From Lachnospiraceae bacterium Zagget2 (GTDB lineage Bacteria > Bacillota > Clostridia > Lachnospirales > Lachnospiraceae), in assembly GCA_001941045.1 (NCBI GenBank), contig MSHD01000024.1, positions 34,668-80,829 of the forward strand: DNA of 46,162 bases, written 5' to 3'. Below the pieces are notes generated by a model, which ran no database searches, was not told where the DNA came from, and worked only from the letters and a program-made list of their open reading frames with translations. Made by a program: the position numbers and the translations under genes. Positions 28,007-36,045 of the stretch are shown here, piece after piece (position 1 is the stretch's first letter; each line of letters opens with the position of its first letter).

Positions 28007-28081
28007 GACAGATCAGGTCGGTTATCGCATGAAGTTCGTTCTGGATCGTAGTAGACGGATCTCATTGAGGGAGATATACAT

Positions 28082-28615
28082 ATGGAGAAAGAGATGGCAT
28101 CGCTCCTGTGCCTGCTGACCGTGGGAGGCACGGGCGTATTTCTGATCATACTGGGAATTGTCTTTTCTCTTCTGCAGAAAAGGAAGGTGCGCAGCTGTAC
28201 CGCGTCGGTAAGCGGGCGCGTGATCAGCTACCGCTTCCCCGGCGAAGGGCGGATGGCCCCCATCGTCGAATATCAGGTCGCCGGGACCTCCTATACGGTC
28301 TGCCGGAAATTTCGCGGCTATGTCACGGTGCGGAAGACCATGCCGGGGAATTTATATGCGGACGACGGTGCCTGGGTGTCGGAGAAGGATGTGCTTCATG
28401 TGCCGATGTGCGCGGTGACGAATCTGGAAGGAATGGCCCGGCGGCTCTGGCCGCCGGGCAGTGAGATGCGCATATATTATAATCCAAACCGGCCGCAGCA
28501 GGCCTGTGCGGAGAAATTGCCGGCACGCAGGCCGGTGCTGACCACGGTTTATGTGTGGGCAGGGATTGGGGTGATCGCGCTGGCGGTGCTTGTGGCGTTT
28601 CTGATCAGGATGTGA
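28082..28615 (+). CDS. Small membrane protein, DUF3592-like
   Basis: 177 residues with one membrane helix near the N-terminus (about 8-31), an extracytoplasmic or cytoplasmic domain rich in beta strands (about 38-145, with VSGRVISYRF, APIVEYQVAGTSYT and RIYYNPNRPQ), and a second helix at the C-terminus (about 156-175). This pattern, especially the YNP motif before the last helix, fits DUF3592 proteins, whose function is unknown. A GAGGGAG box lies 9 bp before the ATG. Followed after 13 bp by a hydrolase gene. Confidence 0.6.
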   Translation: MEKEMASLLCLLTVGGTGVFLIILGIVFSLLQKRKVRSCTASVSGRVISYRFPGEGRMAPIVEYQVAGTSYTVCRKFRGYVTVRKTMPGNLYADDGAWVSEKDVLHVPMCAVTNLEGMARRLWPPGSEMRIYYNPNRPQQACAEKLPARRPVLTTVYVWAGIGVIALAVLVAFLIRM

Positions 28616-28628
28616 GAGGAACAAAAAA

Positions 28629-29177
28629 ATGAAAATTGCAGTCATATTTCCGGGCATCGGCTATCATGTGGATAAGCCGCTGCTCTATCACAGCAAAAAG
28701 GTAGCCGCCGCGCAGGGCTATGAACTTAAGGATGTGCCATACGGGAATTTTCCGTCCGGCGTGCGGGGTGACAGGGAGAAGATGAACGCCTGCTTCCTGG
28801 CTGCGCTCGAGCAGGCGGAAAAAATCCTGAAGGATGTTGATTTCTCGCAGTATGAGGAGATCCTTTTTCTGTCGAAGAGTATCGGCACGGCGATCGCCTC
28901 AGCGTATGGGAGCAGGCATGGGCTGAAGACGCGAAACATCTATTTCACACCGGTCGGAGAATCCTTCCCCTTTATGGAGCAGCCGGGAATCGTATTTCAT
29001 GGGACTGCCGACAGCTGGGTCGATACGGAGCTCGTCAGGACGGAGTGTGAAAAACGGGGGCTGCCCCTTCATATCACAGAGGGCGCCAATCATTCTCTGG
29101 AGACCGGAGACTGGAAACGGGATCTGCAGAATTTGCAGGGGATTATGGCGGAAGTGGAGAGGTATTTGCGGTCATAA
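28629..29177 (+). CDS. Small alpha/beta hydrolase family protein
   Basis: 182 residues, a minimal alpha/beta hydrolase. It starts with a beta strand (KIAVIFPGIGYHVDKPLLY), has a nucleophile elbow-like LSKSIGTAIA (Ser at about residue 84), an acid in FHGTADSWVD (about 117-126) and a His in EGANHSLETGDW (about 145-156). Substrate unknown. It is likely cotranscribed with the membrane protein gene upstream and is closed by a terminator. Confidence 0.65.
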   Translation: MKIAVIFPGIGYHVDKPLLYHSKKVAAAQGYELKDVPYGNFPSGVRGDREKMNACFLAALEQAEKILKDVDFSQYEEILFLSKSIGTAIASAYGSRHGLKTRNIYFTPVGESFPFMEQPGIVFHGTADSWVDTELVRTECEKRGLPLHITEGANHSLETGDWKRDLQNLQGIMAEVERYLRS

Positions 29178-29200
29178 AAGCATTTACAGAAACGCATATA

Positions 29201-29229
29201 AAAAAGACGGTCGCGAAAGCCGTCTTTTT
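29201..29229. terminator. Bidirectional terminator between the hydrolase gene and the Rpn-like genes
   Basis: AAAAAGACGG (29201-29210) and CCGTCTTTTT (29220-29229) form a perfect 10-bp stem with a 9-nt loop. A-rich and T-rich arms serve both strands. It ends the plus-strand hydrolase transcript and the minus-strand Rpn-like transcript. Confidence 0.85.
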
Positions 29230-29263
29230 ATGTTCACAGTTGCCGCAGGATGGGCGGTTTCAT

Positions 29264-29803
29264 TTACGTTGCGGGAGTCTCCTCCAGAGCGGCGAGGCGT
29301 TTCCTGAGTTCCTCGTTCTCAGCAAGAGCTTTTTCTTTTGCCGCGCGCTCGGCTTCTTTTTCTGCCCGTTCAGCCTCTTTTGCCATTCGTTCAGCTTCCC
29401 TTGCCGCCTGCTCTTCCTCAACCTTCTGCTGGAGCTCTTCCACAATAAATTTCAGGGTATTATGATCCAGTGTCCGTATCATCTCCGAATACATACCTAG
29501 CACCTCCCCAGGCCTGGTACGAAGCATGGTAATCTCCTGATAAATCTCCTCCAGCCATGGATAAATCTGTATCCATGCGTCCGCGTCTGCGAGCGTTTCT
29601 GTGGCGAGAAGCGAGAGCCATGCCGTCTGTCTGTTCTGAGGTTTATGATACTGGAAATTCCGGAATACGTCAAGGGAGACGAGGCAGTATTCCGTGAATA
29701 ATGCGGGCGATTTTTTCAGAAGCTGAACAGCTTCTTCGGCTGTCCCCGGCGGCGCAGGCCACTCGACGGGACTCGCATAGCTTTGTAAATTATAGTTGGT
29801 CAT
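29264..29803 (-). pseudogene. Rpn-family PD-(D/E)XK nuclease gene with internal deletion (copy 1)
   Basis: On the minus strand an open frame of 179 codons starts MTNYNLQSYASPVEW (ATG at 29803-29801, GGAGTG box 8 bp upstream) and ends in a long charged coiled coil. It matches the intact copy at 30297-31307, except that 174 codons holding the nuclease core are missing. The join is within TATTCC at 29688-29693. The frame is kept, so a short protein of N-terminal stub, helical middle (WIQIYPWLEEIYQEI) and coiled coil could still be made. The coiled coil has extra EAERxxK units compared with the intact copy. Enzymatically dead; a dominant-negative or binding role is conceivable. Confidence 0.8.
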
Positions 29804-29858
29804 AGGTACACTCCATTTTTGATGATACTGCTCTATTTCGTGGGGAAATGAGAGGAGA

Positions 29859-29881
29859 GCGCACACTGCGCAGGTGTGCGC
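29859..29881 (-). other. Leader hairpin of Rpn-like copy 1
   Basis: GCGCACAC (29859-29866) and GTGTGCGC (29874-29881) form a perfect 8-bp stem in the untranslated leader, between promoter and start codon. It is kept unchanged in copy 2. Confidence 0.6.
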
Positions 29882-29912
29882 GGTCATAAGTCCGGCCAGA
29901 CTGGATAGGGAT

Positions 29913-29941
29913 AGTATACACGAAGAAACGGGAAGTGTCAT
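29913..29941 (-). promoter_or_regulatory. Promoter of Rpn-like copy 1 (minus strand)
   Basis: Read on the minus strand: ATGACA (29941-29936), 17-bp spacer, TATACT (29918-29913). One mismatch to each sigma-A consensus box region. Transcript runs about 105 nt before the start codon. Confidence 0.7.
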
Positions 29942-30023
29942 TAGAGTTTACAAATTGTTCATATTATTTGTGAAAGTTGCACAAAAATCACGGGCTGGAA
30001 CTACTACTTGAATTTTTCTCAGA

Positions 30024-30224
30024 ATGGGTAAGTTTTATCGTCATACTTTGGAATTTGAATTTTTTAAAGTGTCACAGGATGACGCTTTAGGAGAAGAAGA
30101 TGTAAATCGCCTTTTTCTGTTAAGAGCAGAACTCTCCACTATGCAGGTGCTTGCGGTGGAGCAACTTGGTTTTTCCAAAAGAAAAGTACAGCGTATGTTG
30201 AAGAGTCTGGCAGAGCGAGATTAG
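30024..30224 (+). CDS. Hypothetical small protein or gene remnant between the Rpn-like copies
   Basis: 66 codons with no good ribosome binding site. The C-terminal half (MQVLAVEQLGFSKRKVQRMLKSL) could fold as a helix-turn-helix. No family recognised. It may be the end of a displaced DNA-binding or transposon gene. It sits in the 493-bp stretch between the two Rpn-like coding regions and stops directly before a long inverted repeat. Confidence 0.3.
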   Translation: MGKFYRHTLEFEFFKVSQDDALGEEDVNRLFLLRAELSTMQVLAVEQLGFSKRKVQRMLKSLAERD

Positions 30225-30262
30225 TTTTTCAATTTGGCACTCATAAGTGTCAAATTGAAAAA
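30225..30262. repeat. 16-bp inverted repeat between the Rpn-like copies
   Basis: TTTTTCAATTTGGCAC (30225-30240) pairs with GTGTCAAATTGAAAAA (30247-30262) with one G-T pair and a TCATAA loop. It begins directly after the stop codon of the small ORF. Neither strand has a T-run beyond the stem, though the arms themselves are A- and T-rich, so it may act as a weak two-way terminator or be the end of a mobile element. Confidence 0.65.
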
Positions 30263-30296
30263 GATATCCTTTAAAACGGACGGGAATCAGAGGCTG

Positions 30297-31307
30297 TCAT
30301 TGTCCTTCCAACCTGGCAAGGCGTTTCCTGAGTTCTTCGATTTCAGCGAGAGCCTTTTCTTTTTCTGCTCGTTCAACCTCTTTTGCCGCCTGTTCTTCCT
30401 CGACCTTTTGCTGGAGTTCCTCCACAATAAATTTCAGGGTATTATGATCCAGTGTCCGTATCATCTCCGAATACATTCCGAGCACCTCCCCTGGCCTGGT
30501 ACGGAGCATGGCAATCTCCTGATAAATCTCCTCCAGCCATGGATAAATCTGTATCCATGTGTCCGCGTCTGCGAGCGTTTCTGTGGCGAGAAGCGAGAGC
30601 CATGCCGTCTGTCTGTTCTGAGGTTTATGATACTGGAAATTCCGGAATACGTCAAGGGAGACGAGGCAGTATTCCTGCAGAAGCTCCATGTCGAGCCCGG
30701 TGTCAAAGACGGTCTTTCCGTAGTGGACATAGTGCTCCGGGCAGTCCGAGAAAGCTTTCGAGCTCTTCTCATAGATCACGATGACATAGACTTTTTTGAT
30801 ATCCCGGTAGGTAAAATCCTTTCCGCGCTCGCCTCTTACCCGCGTGTACTGCCGCATGAGCAGATCTGCCGAGTAGCAGGAGAGACGCTCTTCGGAGAAA
30901 GCGTAGGGCTGCTTCTGGATCTCGACCGCACACAGACCGCCTCCGCTGATCTGGACCAGCAGATCCATGACGACGAAGGATTCGCCGCTCAGCATGCTGT
31001 CCTCATTGGGCAGGATGTCGACGATTTTTACCTCCACACCCAGCAGACTGGAGATGAGGCTTTCCAGTCGATCCTGATGGATGTCAGGGTGAAAGATTCG
31101 TTTGAAAAATGGATCGTAGGTGAGTGGGAGACTTTTCTTCCCGGTCAGAAAATCGAGAAAGCGCTGTCGCCATTGTTTGTCCATGGCATGATATTCCGTG
31201 AACAGTGTCGGGGATTTTTTCAGAAGCTGAACGGCTTCTTCGGCTGTCCCCGGCGGCGCGGGCCACTCGACGGGATTTGCATAGCTTTGTAAATTATAGT
31301 TGGTCAT
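30297..31307 (-). CDS. Rpn-family recombination-promoting nuclease / putative PD-(D/E)XK transposase (copy 2, intact)
   Basis: 336 residues on the minus strand. The family (PF12784-type, Rpn-like) cuts DNA and promotes RecA-independent recombination; members are often multicopy and labelled transposase. Visible core: LTYDPFFKRIF (about 62-72), the acidic D115 in MDLLVQISGG and the active-site VEIQK (E129, Q131). Then comes a helical region and a C-terminal coiled coil (about 285-330). Start MTNYNLQSYANPVEW at 31307-31305, with a GGAGTG box. The extended open frame upstream to 31445 lies in the promoter and is not coding. No terminal inverted repeats or target duplications are clear. Confidence 0.85.
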   Translation of the reverse strand: MTNYNLQSYANPVEWPAPPGTAEEAVQLLKKSPTLFTEYHAMDKQWRQRFLDFLTGKKSLPLTYDPFFKRIFHPDIHQDRLESLISSLLGVEVKIVDILPNEDSMLSGESFVVMDLLVQISGGGLCAVEIQKQPYAFSEERLSCYSADLLMRQYTRVRGERGKDFTYRDIKKVYVIVIYEKSSKAFSDCPEHYVHYGKTVFDTGLDMELLQEYCLVSLDVFRNFQYHKPQNRQTAWLSLLATETLADADTWIQIYPWLEEIYQEIAMLRTRPGEVLGMYSEMIRTLDHNTLKFIVEELQQKVEEEQAAKEVERAEKEKALAEIEELRKRLARLEGQ

Positions 31308-31490
31308 AGGTACACTCCATTTTTGATGATACTGCTCTATTTCGTGGGAAAATGAGAGGAGGGCGCACACTGCGCAGGTGTGCGCGGTCATAAGTCCGGC
31401 CGGACTGGATAGGGATAGTATACACGAAGAAACGGGAAGTGTCATCGAAGTTTACAAAATGTTCATATTTTTTGTGAGAGTTGCACAAAA
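30316..31490. repeat. Direct repeat, copy 2 (Rpn-like gene with its promoter)
   Basis: Full-length counterpart of 29293-29987, in the same orientation. It contains TATTCC twice, at 30670-30675 and 31192-31197, 522 bp apart; these are the ends of the deletion in copy 1. Confidence 0.8.
31417..31445 (-). promoter_or_regulatory. Promoter of Rpn-like copy 2 (minus strand)
   Basis: On the minus strand: ATGACA (31445-31440), 17-bp spacer, TATACT (31422-31417), identical to copy 1. The leader hairpin GCGCACAC/GTGTGCGC lies between this promoter and the start codon. Confidence 0.7.
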
Positions 31491-31517
31491 AGCTTCCATG
31501 CAAAATGCAGGCTGTGC

Positions 31518-31547
31518 TTTACAATATGGCGTATCAAAGGATATAAT
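31518..31547 (+). promoter_or_regulatory. Promoter of the UPF0158 - restriction island operon
   Basis: TTTACA (31518-31523), 18-bp spacer, TATAAT (31542-31547). It points away from the Rpn-like promoter. The spacing of the genes downstream suggests it can drive everything from 31643 to 44459. No other strong promoter or terminator was seen in between. Confidence 0.7.
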
Positions 31548-31642
31548 GGACTGGAAGGAAGTGCGGGAAAATAAGAATAAGTTCGTGCAGAATGGGCAAC
31601 TGAACATGAGTCTGCAGTTTCAAGTTCCGACAATGAGGCGAC

Positions 31643-32065
31643 ATGAGGATGAAGATAAAATTACAGCAGGTTATTGACGCTGTAGAACAGGCGGATGATA
31701 ACTGGACGGGGTTCTATGACACGCATACTGGCGAAACGGTCTGGCAGGGAGACAGGTTTTTTGATGATGATTATGGGGAAACTGCAGAACTGATCGAGAC
31801 ATCGGGAAACCGTTTCTATCGTTTTCCCACGAAGTTCGATATCCATGAATATAGTATTATGGAAGACTTCGTGGACAATTTCCCGTCAGGAGCGATACGA
31901 AATGAACTGATGAATGCGATTCATGGCAGGGGCGCATTTCGCAGGTTTAAGGATACCCTTTACCGTTACGGCATCGAGCAAAGTTGGTACGATTATCAGG
32001 CGGAGGCGTATAAGCAGATTGCGATTCGATGGTGCCGGGATGAAGGATTGGAGTATGAGGAATAG
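31643..32065 (+). CDS. UPF0158 family protein
   Basis: 140 residues (or 138 from the ATG at 31649, which has GAGG at a better distance of 10 bp). The C-terminal part, AIHGRGAFRRFKDTLYRYGIEQSWYDYQ (split here: GRGAFRRFKD then QSWYDYQ), is the UPF0158 hallmark. Function of the family is unknown; members are small cytoplasmic proteins. It is the first gene after the island promoter and ends 35 bp before the helicase gene, so it may be part of the system or simply its landing site. Confidence 0.75.
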   Translation: MRMKIKLQQVIDAVEQADDNWTGFYDTHTGETVWQGDRFFDDDYGETAELIETSGNRFYRFPTKFDIHEYSIMEDFVDNFPSGAIRNELMNAIHGRGAFRRFKDTLYRYGIEQSWYDYQAEAYKQIAIRWCRDEGLEYEE

Positions 32066-32100
32066 TAGGGCAATAAAAATGCCAGTAGGAGATCGCATCC

Positions 32101-35100
32101 GTGGAGATATTTAATAATACGACGAAGGTTGTAAAAGATGACCTTGAAAAGACGATCGGAAAGGGAAGCCGCATATCGGTTGCCGCTGCCTGTTTTTCCA
32201 TCTATGCATATAAAGAGGTGAAGACGCAGCTCGAATCCTGTGAGGAACTGCGCTTTATCTTCACGTCGCCAACCTTTGTGGCGGAGAAAACGCCGAAGGA
32301 ACGCCGAGAGTTCTATATTCCGCGTCTCAAAAGGGAAAAGAGCTTATATGGCACGGAATTTGAAGTGCGTCTGCGCAATGAGCTGAAACAGAAAGCGGTT
32401 GCCAGAGAGTGCGCCGAATGGATACGCCGGAAGGTGCGTTTTAAGTCGAACGTGACCCGAGACGGCATGAATAATTTTCTCCTTGTGGAGAATGAGGGCG
32501 AGACTTACACGTATTCACCGATGAACACCTTTACTACGGTCGATCTCGGCTGTGAACGTGGAAATAACCTGACAAATCTGGTCACACGTCTGGAAAATCC
32601 AGAAAGCACAGAATTTCTGCGTATGTTCAACGCGGTGTGGAATGATGAGGAAAAGCTGGCGGATGTGACCGAGGAGGTCATCGACATGATCTCCTCGTTC
32701 TATCAGGAAAATTCGCCGGAACTGATCTACTATATGGCGCTTTATAATATCTTCAGTGAATTTCTGGAGGATATTTCCGAGGATGTTCTGCCCAATGAGG
32801 CGACGGGCTTCAAAGATAGCATTATCTGGAAGAAGTTGTATCATTTCCAGAAAGACGCCGCCCTTGCTATCATCAACAAGCTGGAGCAGTACAATGGCTG
32901 TATTCTGGCCGACAGTGTGGGACTTGGGAAAACCTTTACGGCGCTGGCGGTAATCAAATATTACGAAGGGCGAAATAAAAATGTCCTTGTTCTCTGTCCG
33001 AAGAAGCTCTCTGAAAACTGGATGACCTATCGAGGCAACCTGATCAACAATCCGCTGGCGGAGGACAGGCTGCGTTATGATATCCTTTATCATACAGATT
33101 TGTCCAGGAATAGCGGCAGCACGGCCATCGGGCTTCCGATTGAGCTCATCAACTGGAGCAATTATGATCTTGTTGTGATAGATGAGAGCCATAACTTCCG
33201 AAATGGGAATGGAACGAACAGCAGGGGCGGCGAAAAAGAAAACCGCTATATGCGGCTGATGAATCGCATAATCCGGCCCGGGGTCAGGACAAAGGTTCTG
33301 ATGCTGTCCGCGACGCCAGTCAATAACCGCTTCTATGACCTTCGCAACCAGCTGGCGCTTGCCTACGGAGGAAATCCGGCGGAAATCAACGAGAAGCTGA
33401 ATACGAAATCAGATATTGACACCATATTCCGTCAGGCGCAGAAGGTGTATAATGCATGGTGCAGGCTGCCTGAGCCAGAGCGAACCACGCAGAATCTTTT
33501 GTCGCAGCTGGATTATGATTTCTTTGAAGTGCTGGACAGCGTGACGATTGCGCGTTCAAGGAAGCATATCCAGGCCTACTATGATACAGCGGATATTGGC
33601 ACTTTTCCAAAGCGGAATAAGCCGATATCCCTGCGCCCAAAGCTGACAAGCCGTCCGGGAGCAATCAACTACAGCGAGGTGTACGAGCTGTTATCGAAAT
33701 TACAGCTTACCATATACACGCCTACGATATACATACAGCCCAGCAAGCTTCATAAGTATCTGGATGAAAAAGAGACCGAGAACTTCCGCAAGGGCCGTGA
33801 GCTTGGCATCCAGCGGCTGATGAGCATCAATCTGCTGAAGCGGATGGAAAGCTCCGTCCATTCCTTTCTGCTGACCGTGCAGCGCATTTATGATTATCTG
33901 CATGCCACTTCCCAGACGATTGAGCAGTTTATGAAGAGCGGAACAGGCGATCTGGATGAGATGAATGATCTCTCCGAAATGTCCGATGAATTTGATTATG
34001 ATGATCAAAATACGGATTTTTTCGGCGTCGGGAAGAAAATAAAGATTGACCTGCGGGATATGGATTATATCTCATGGAAGCGGGATATAGACGGAGATCT
34101 GGAGAACCTGGAGCTTCTCATCCTGATGATAGAGGATATTACTCCTGCGTATGACTACAAGCTGAACGAACTGCTCCGCGTGATTCGCGAGAAGGAGGCT
34201 GCCCCGATCAACACCGGAAATAAGAAAATTCTGATTTTCACGGCATTTTCGGATACTGCGGAATATCTGTATGAAAATGTCAGCCGCATGGCAGGCAGCG
34301 AGCTTGGACTGAACACGGCGCTCATCACCGGTTCTGTGGATGGGAGGACAACGATTCCCGGATTCAAAGCCGATATGAACCATGTCCTCGCCAGTTTCTC
34401 CCCGCTCTCGAAGGACAGAGATGTGCTGTATCCGGGGGACAAGGCGGATATTGACATCCTGATTGCCACAGACTGTATCTCCGAAGGTCAGAACCTGCAG
34501 GACTGCGATTACTGCATCAATTACGACATTCACTGGAACCCGGTGCGAATCATTCAGCGGTTCGGACGCATCGACCGTATCGGCAGCAGGAACGCGGTGA
34601 TACAGCTTGTGAACTTTTGGCCGGATCTGGATCTGGACGAGTATATAAACCTGAAGTCGAGAGTGGAAACGCGGATGCGCATTTCTGTCATGACGTCCAC
34701 AGGAGACGATGATTTAATCAACGCGGAAGAAAAAGGGGATCTGGAATACCGCCGCAGCCAGCTAAAGAGGCTTCAGGAGGAAGTGGTGGATCTGGAGGAA
34801 ATGACCAACGGCGTTTCTATCATGGATCTGGGTCTGAACGAGTTTCGCATGGATCTGCTTGCCTACAGAAAGGAGCACGGCGATATCGATCATACGCCGT
34901 TCGGCATTCACGCGATTGTGAGAGGCGAGAAGCCGGGTGTGATATTTGTCCTGAAAAATGTGAATGAGCATATGAACATAGAGAACCAGAACCGTTTGCA
35001 CCCGTTTTATATGGTTTATATTGGCATGGACGGCGAGGCGGTTACGAACCATCTGCAGCCCAGGGATATGCTCGATCTTATGCGACTGTTGACGAAGGGA

Positions 35101-35337
35101 AAGACCACGCCGGACAAGGATTTATGTGCAAGGTTCAACAAAGCTACGGGCAATGGAAAGAACATGGGCAGGCTCTCGCAGCTTCTGGAGGATGCGATCA
35201 GGACCATCCTGGACGCCAAGGATGAGAGCGATATCGACAGCTTTTTTGGCAGTGGACAGACAAGCTTCCTCTCCGGTGGGTTTTCGGGGCTGGACGATTT
35301 CGAGCTGATCTGTTTTCTTGTGGTAAGCAGTGAGTAG
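32101..35337 (+). CDS. SF2 (SNF2-like) helicase with PLD-like N-terminal domain
   Basis: 1078 residues. About 1-200 resembles a phospholipase D-like domain (SRISVAAACFSIYAYKEV), but the usual HxK catalytic pair is not visible, so it is probably inactive. Helicase motifs follow: Walker A ADSVGLGKT (about 270-278), DESH (361-364), LSATPVNNR (about 402-410), IATDCISEGQNLQ and the arginine-finger motif IIQRFGRIDRIGS (about 817-829). SNF2-like enzymes of this build move along duplex DNA and occur in DISARM and other defence islands. Start GTG 32101 behind AGGAGA (32087-32092). Followed by DUF4391, mod and res genes. Confidence 0.85.
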   Translation: MEIFNNTTKVVKDDLEKTIGKGSRISVAAACFSIYAYKEVKTQLESCEELRFIFTSPTFVAEKTPKERREFYIPRLKREKSLYGTEFEVRLRNELKQKAVARECAEWIRRKVRFKSNVTRDGMNNFLLVENEGETYTYSPMNTFTTVDLGCERGNNLTNLVTRLENPESTEFLRMFNAVWNDEEKLADVTEEVIDMISSFYQENSPELIYYMALYNIFSEFLEDISEDVLPNEATGFKDSIIWKKLYHFQKDAALAIINKLEQYNGCILADSVGLGKTFTALAVIKYYEGRNKNVLVLCPKKLSENWMTYRGNLINNPLAEDRLRYDILYHTDLSRNSGSTAIGLPIELINWSNYDLVVIDESHNFRNGNGTNSRGGEKENRYMRLMNRIIRPGVRTKVLMLSATPVNNRFYDLRNQLALAYGGNPAEINEKLNTKSDIDTIFRQAQKVYNAWCRLPEPERTTQNLLSQLDYDFFEVLDSVTIARSRKHIQAYYDTADIGTFPKRNKPISLRPKLTSRPGAINYSEVYELLSKLQLTIYTPTIYIQPSKLHKYLDEKETENFRKGRELGIQRLMSINLLKRMESSVHSFLLTVQRIYDYLHATSQTIEQFMKSGTGDLDEMNDLSEMSDEFDYDDQNTDFFGVGKKIKIDLRDMDYISWKRDIDGDLENLELLILMIEDITPAYDYKLNELLRVIREKEAAPINTGNKKILIFTAFSDTAEYLYENVSRMAGSELGLNTALITGSVDGRTTIPGFKADMNHVLASFSPLSKDRDVLYPGDKADIDILIATDCISEGQNLQDCDYCINYDIHWNPVRIIQRFGRIDRIGSRNAVIQLVNFWPDLDLDEYINLKSRVETRMRISVMTSTGDDDLINAEEKGDLEYRRSQLKRLQEEVVDLEEMTNGVSIMDLGLNEFRMDLLAYRKEHGDIDHTPFGIHAIVRGEKPGVIFVLKNVNEHMNIENQNRLHPFYMVYIGMDGEAVTNHLQPRDMLDLMRLLTKGKTTPDKDLCARFNKATGNGKNMGRLSQLLEDAIRTILDAKDESDIDSFFGSGQTSFLSGGFSGLDDFELICFLVVSSE

Positions 35338-35380
35338 TATGCAGTGACTGACTTTTGATTTCACAGTGGGAGGATACGGG

Positions 35381-36016
35381 GTGATAGAGTTTCCAACAAC
35401 CACAGCTGTACAGAAGCGCATGCCAAAGGAGGCGTTTTACAGGCATCTGTCGCTCACGAAGGCGCTGAAAGAGAAATTTGTCACGGATGTGGACAGAATT
35501 GTGGTGGAGAACAGTCTGACGAAGGAAAATCTGAACCTGACGGCAGATTCTGAGATAAAAGAAATTCTGCTGCTGTCCATATTCCTGAAGAAGCAGGATT
35601 TTGACGGAAAGATCCTGGAAGCGATAGCCAGACAGAATCCGCACAAGCTGGTTTTCCTTATGGTTTATGAGGGAAGCAGGGAGCTCGCGCTGTATCATGG
35701 AAAGCTGTACCGGACGGGCTGGGTGGACACCGCAGAGCTTCAGCTGCAGCCGCGCGGCGTTTCTCTGGATGGGATATGGGAGTCCTTTATAGAGCAGATC
35801 GCGTTGCAAACGGAGCGGGCGGAAAATATGGACGCTCTTTCCGTGGACGAGCGCCTTGCCCTGCAGGAACAGATCGGGAAGCTGGAAAAGCTGATAGCGA
35901 AAACAGAAACTGCGGCATGGAAGGAGCAGCAGCCGAAGAAGCAGTTTGAGTTGTACACAAGGCTTCGCGGGTATAAACAGGAACTGGAGAAACTGAAAGG
36001 CGACAAAGAGGCCTAA
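35381..36016 (+). CDS. DUF4391 domain protein
   Basis: 211 residues. The N-terminus (MIEFPTTTAVQKRMPKEAFY) and the middle (LVFLMVYEGSRELALYHGKLYRTGW) fit DUF4391, a family of unknown function that is often found between a helicase and a type III-like methyltransferase gene. The C-terminal 55 residues form a likely coiled coil (EQIGKLEKLIAKTETAAWK). I chose GTG 35381, 7 bp after GGAGG; an in-frame GTG at 35366 would overlap that box. Likely an accessory or bridging subunit of the island complex (inference from place and coiled coil). Confidence 0.75.
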   Translation: MIEFPTTTAVQKRMPKEAFYRHLSLTKALKEKFVTDVDRIVVENSLTKENLNLTADSEIKEILLLSIFLKKQDFDGKILEAIARQNPHKLVFLMVYEGSRELALYHGKLYRTGWVDTAELQLQPRGVSLDGIWESFIEQIALQTERAENMDALSVDERLALQEQIGKLEKLIAKTETAAWKEQQPKKQFELYTRLRGYKQELEKLKGDKEA

Positions 36017-36045
36017 ATGTAGGATAAAATTGGAGGAAGAGGAAA

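Larger units (their letters stand above)
29293..29987. repeat. Direct repeat, copy 1 (Rpn-like gene with its promoter)
   Basis: This segment is highly similar to 30316-31490 in coding sequence, untranslated leader, promoter and about 45 bp beyond the -35 box, apart from the 522-bp deletion. Similarity fades after CACAAAAA near 29987. Boundaries were read by eye. Confidence 0.8.

Noticed and set aside
30234-31292. 352-codon open frame on the plus strand
   Set aside because: Antisense to the intact Rpn-like gene, whose VEIQK site and coiled coil are convincing.
29264-31490. Classical insertion sequence
   Set aside because: I found no matching terminal inverted repeats or target duplications at the edges of the two Rpn-like units; the transposase label for this family is misleading.
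31378-31677. 99-codon open frame across the UPF0158 promoter
   Set aside because: It runs through promoters of both strands, has no ribosome binding site and overlaps the UPF0158 start.
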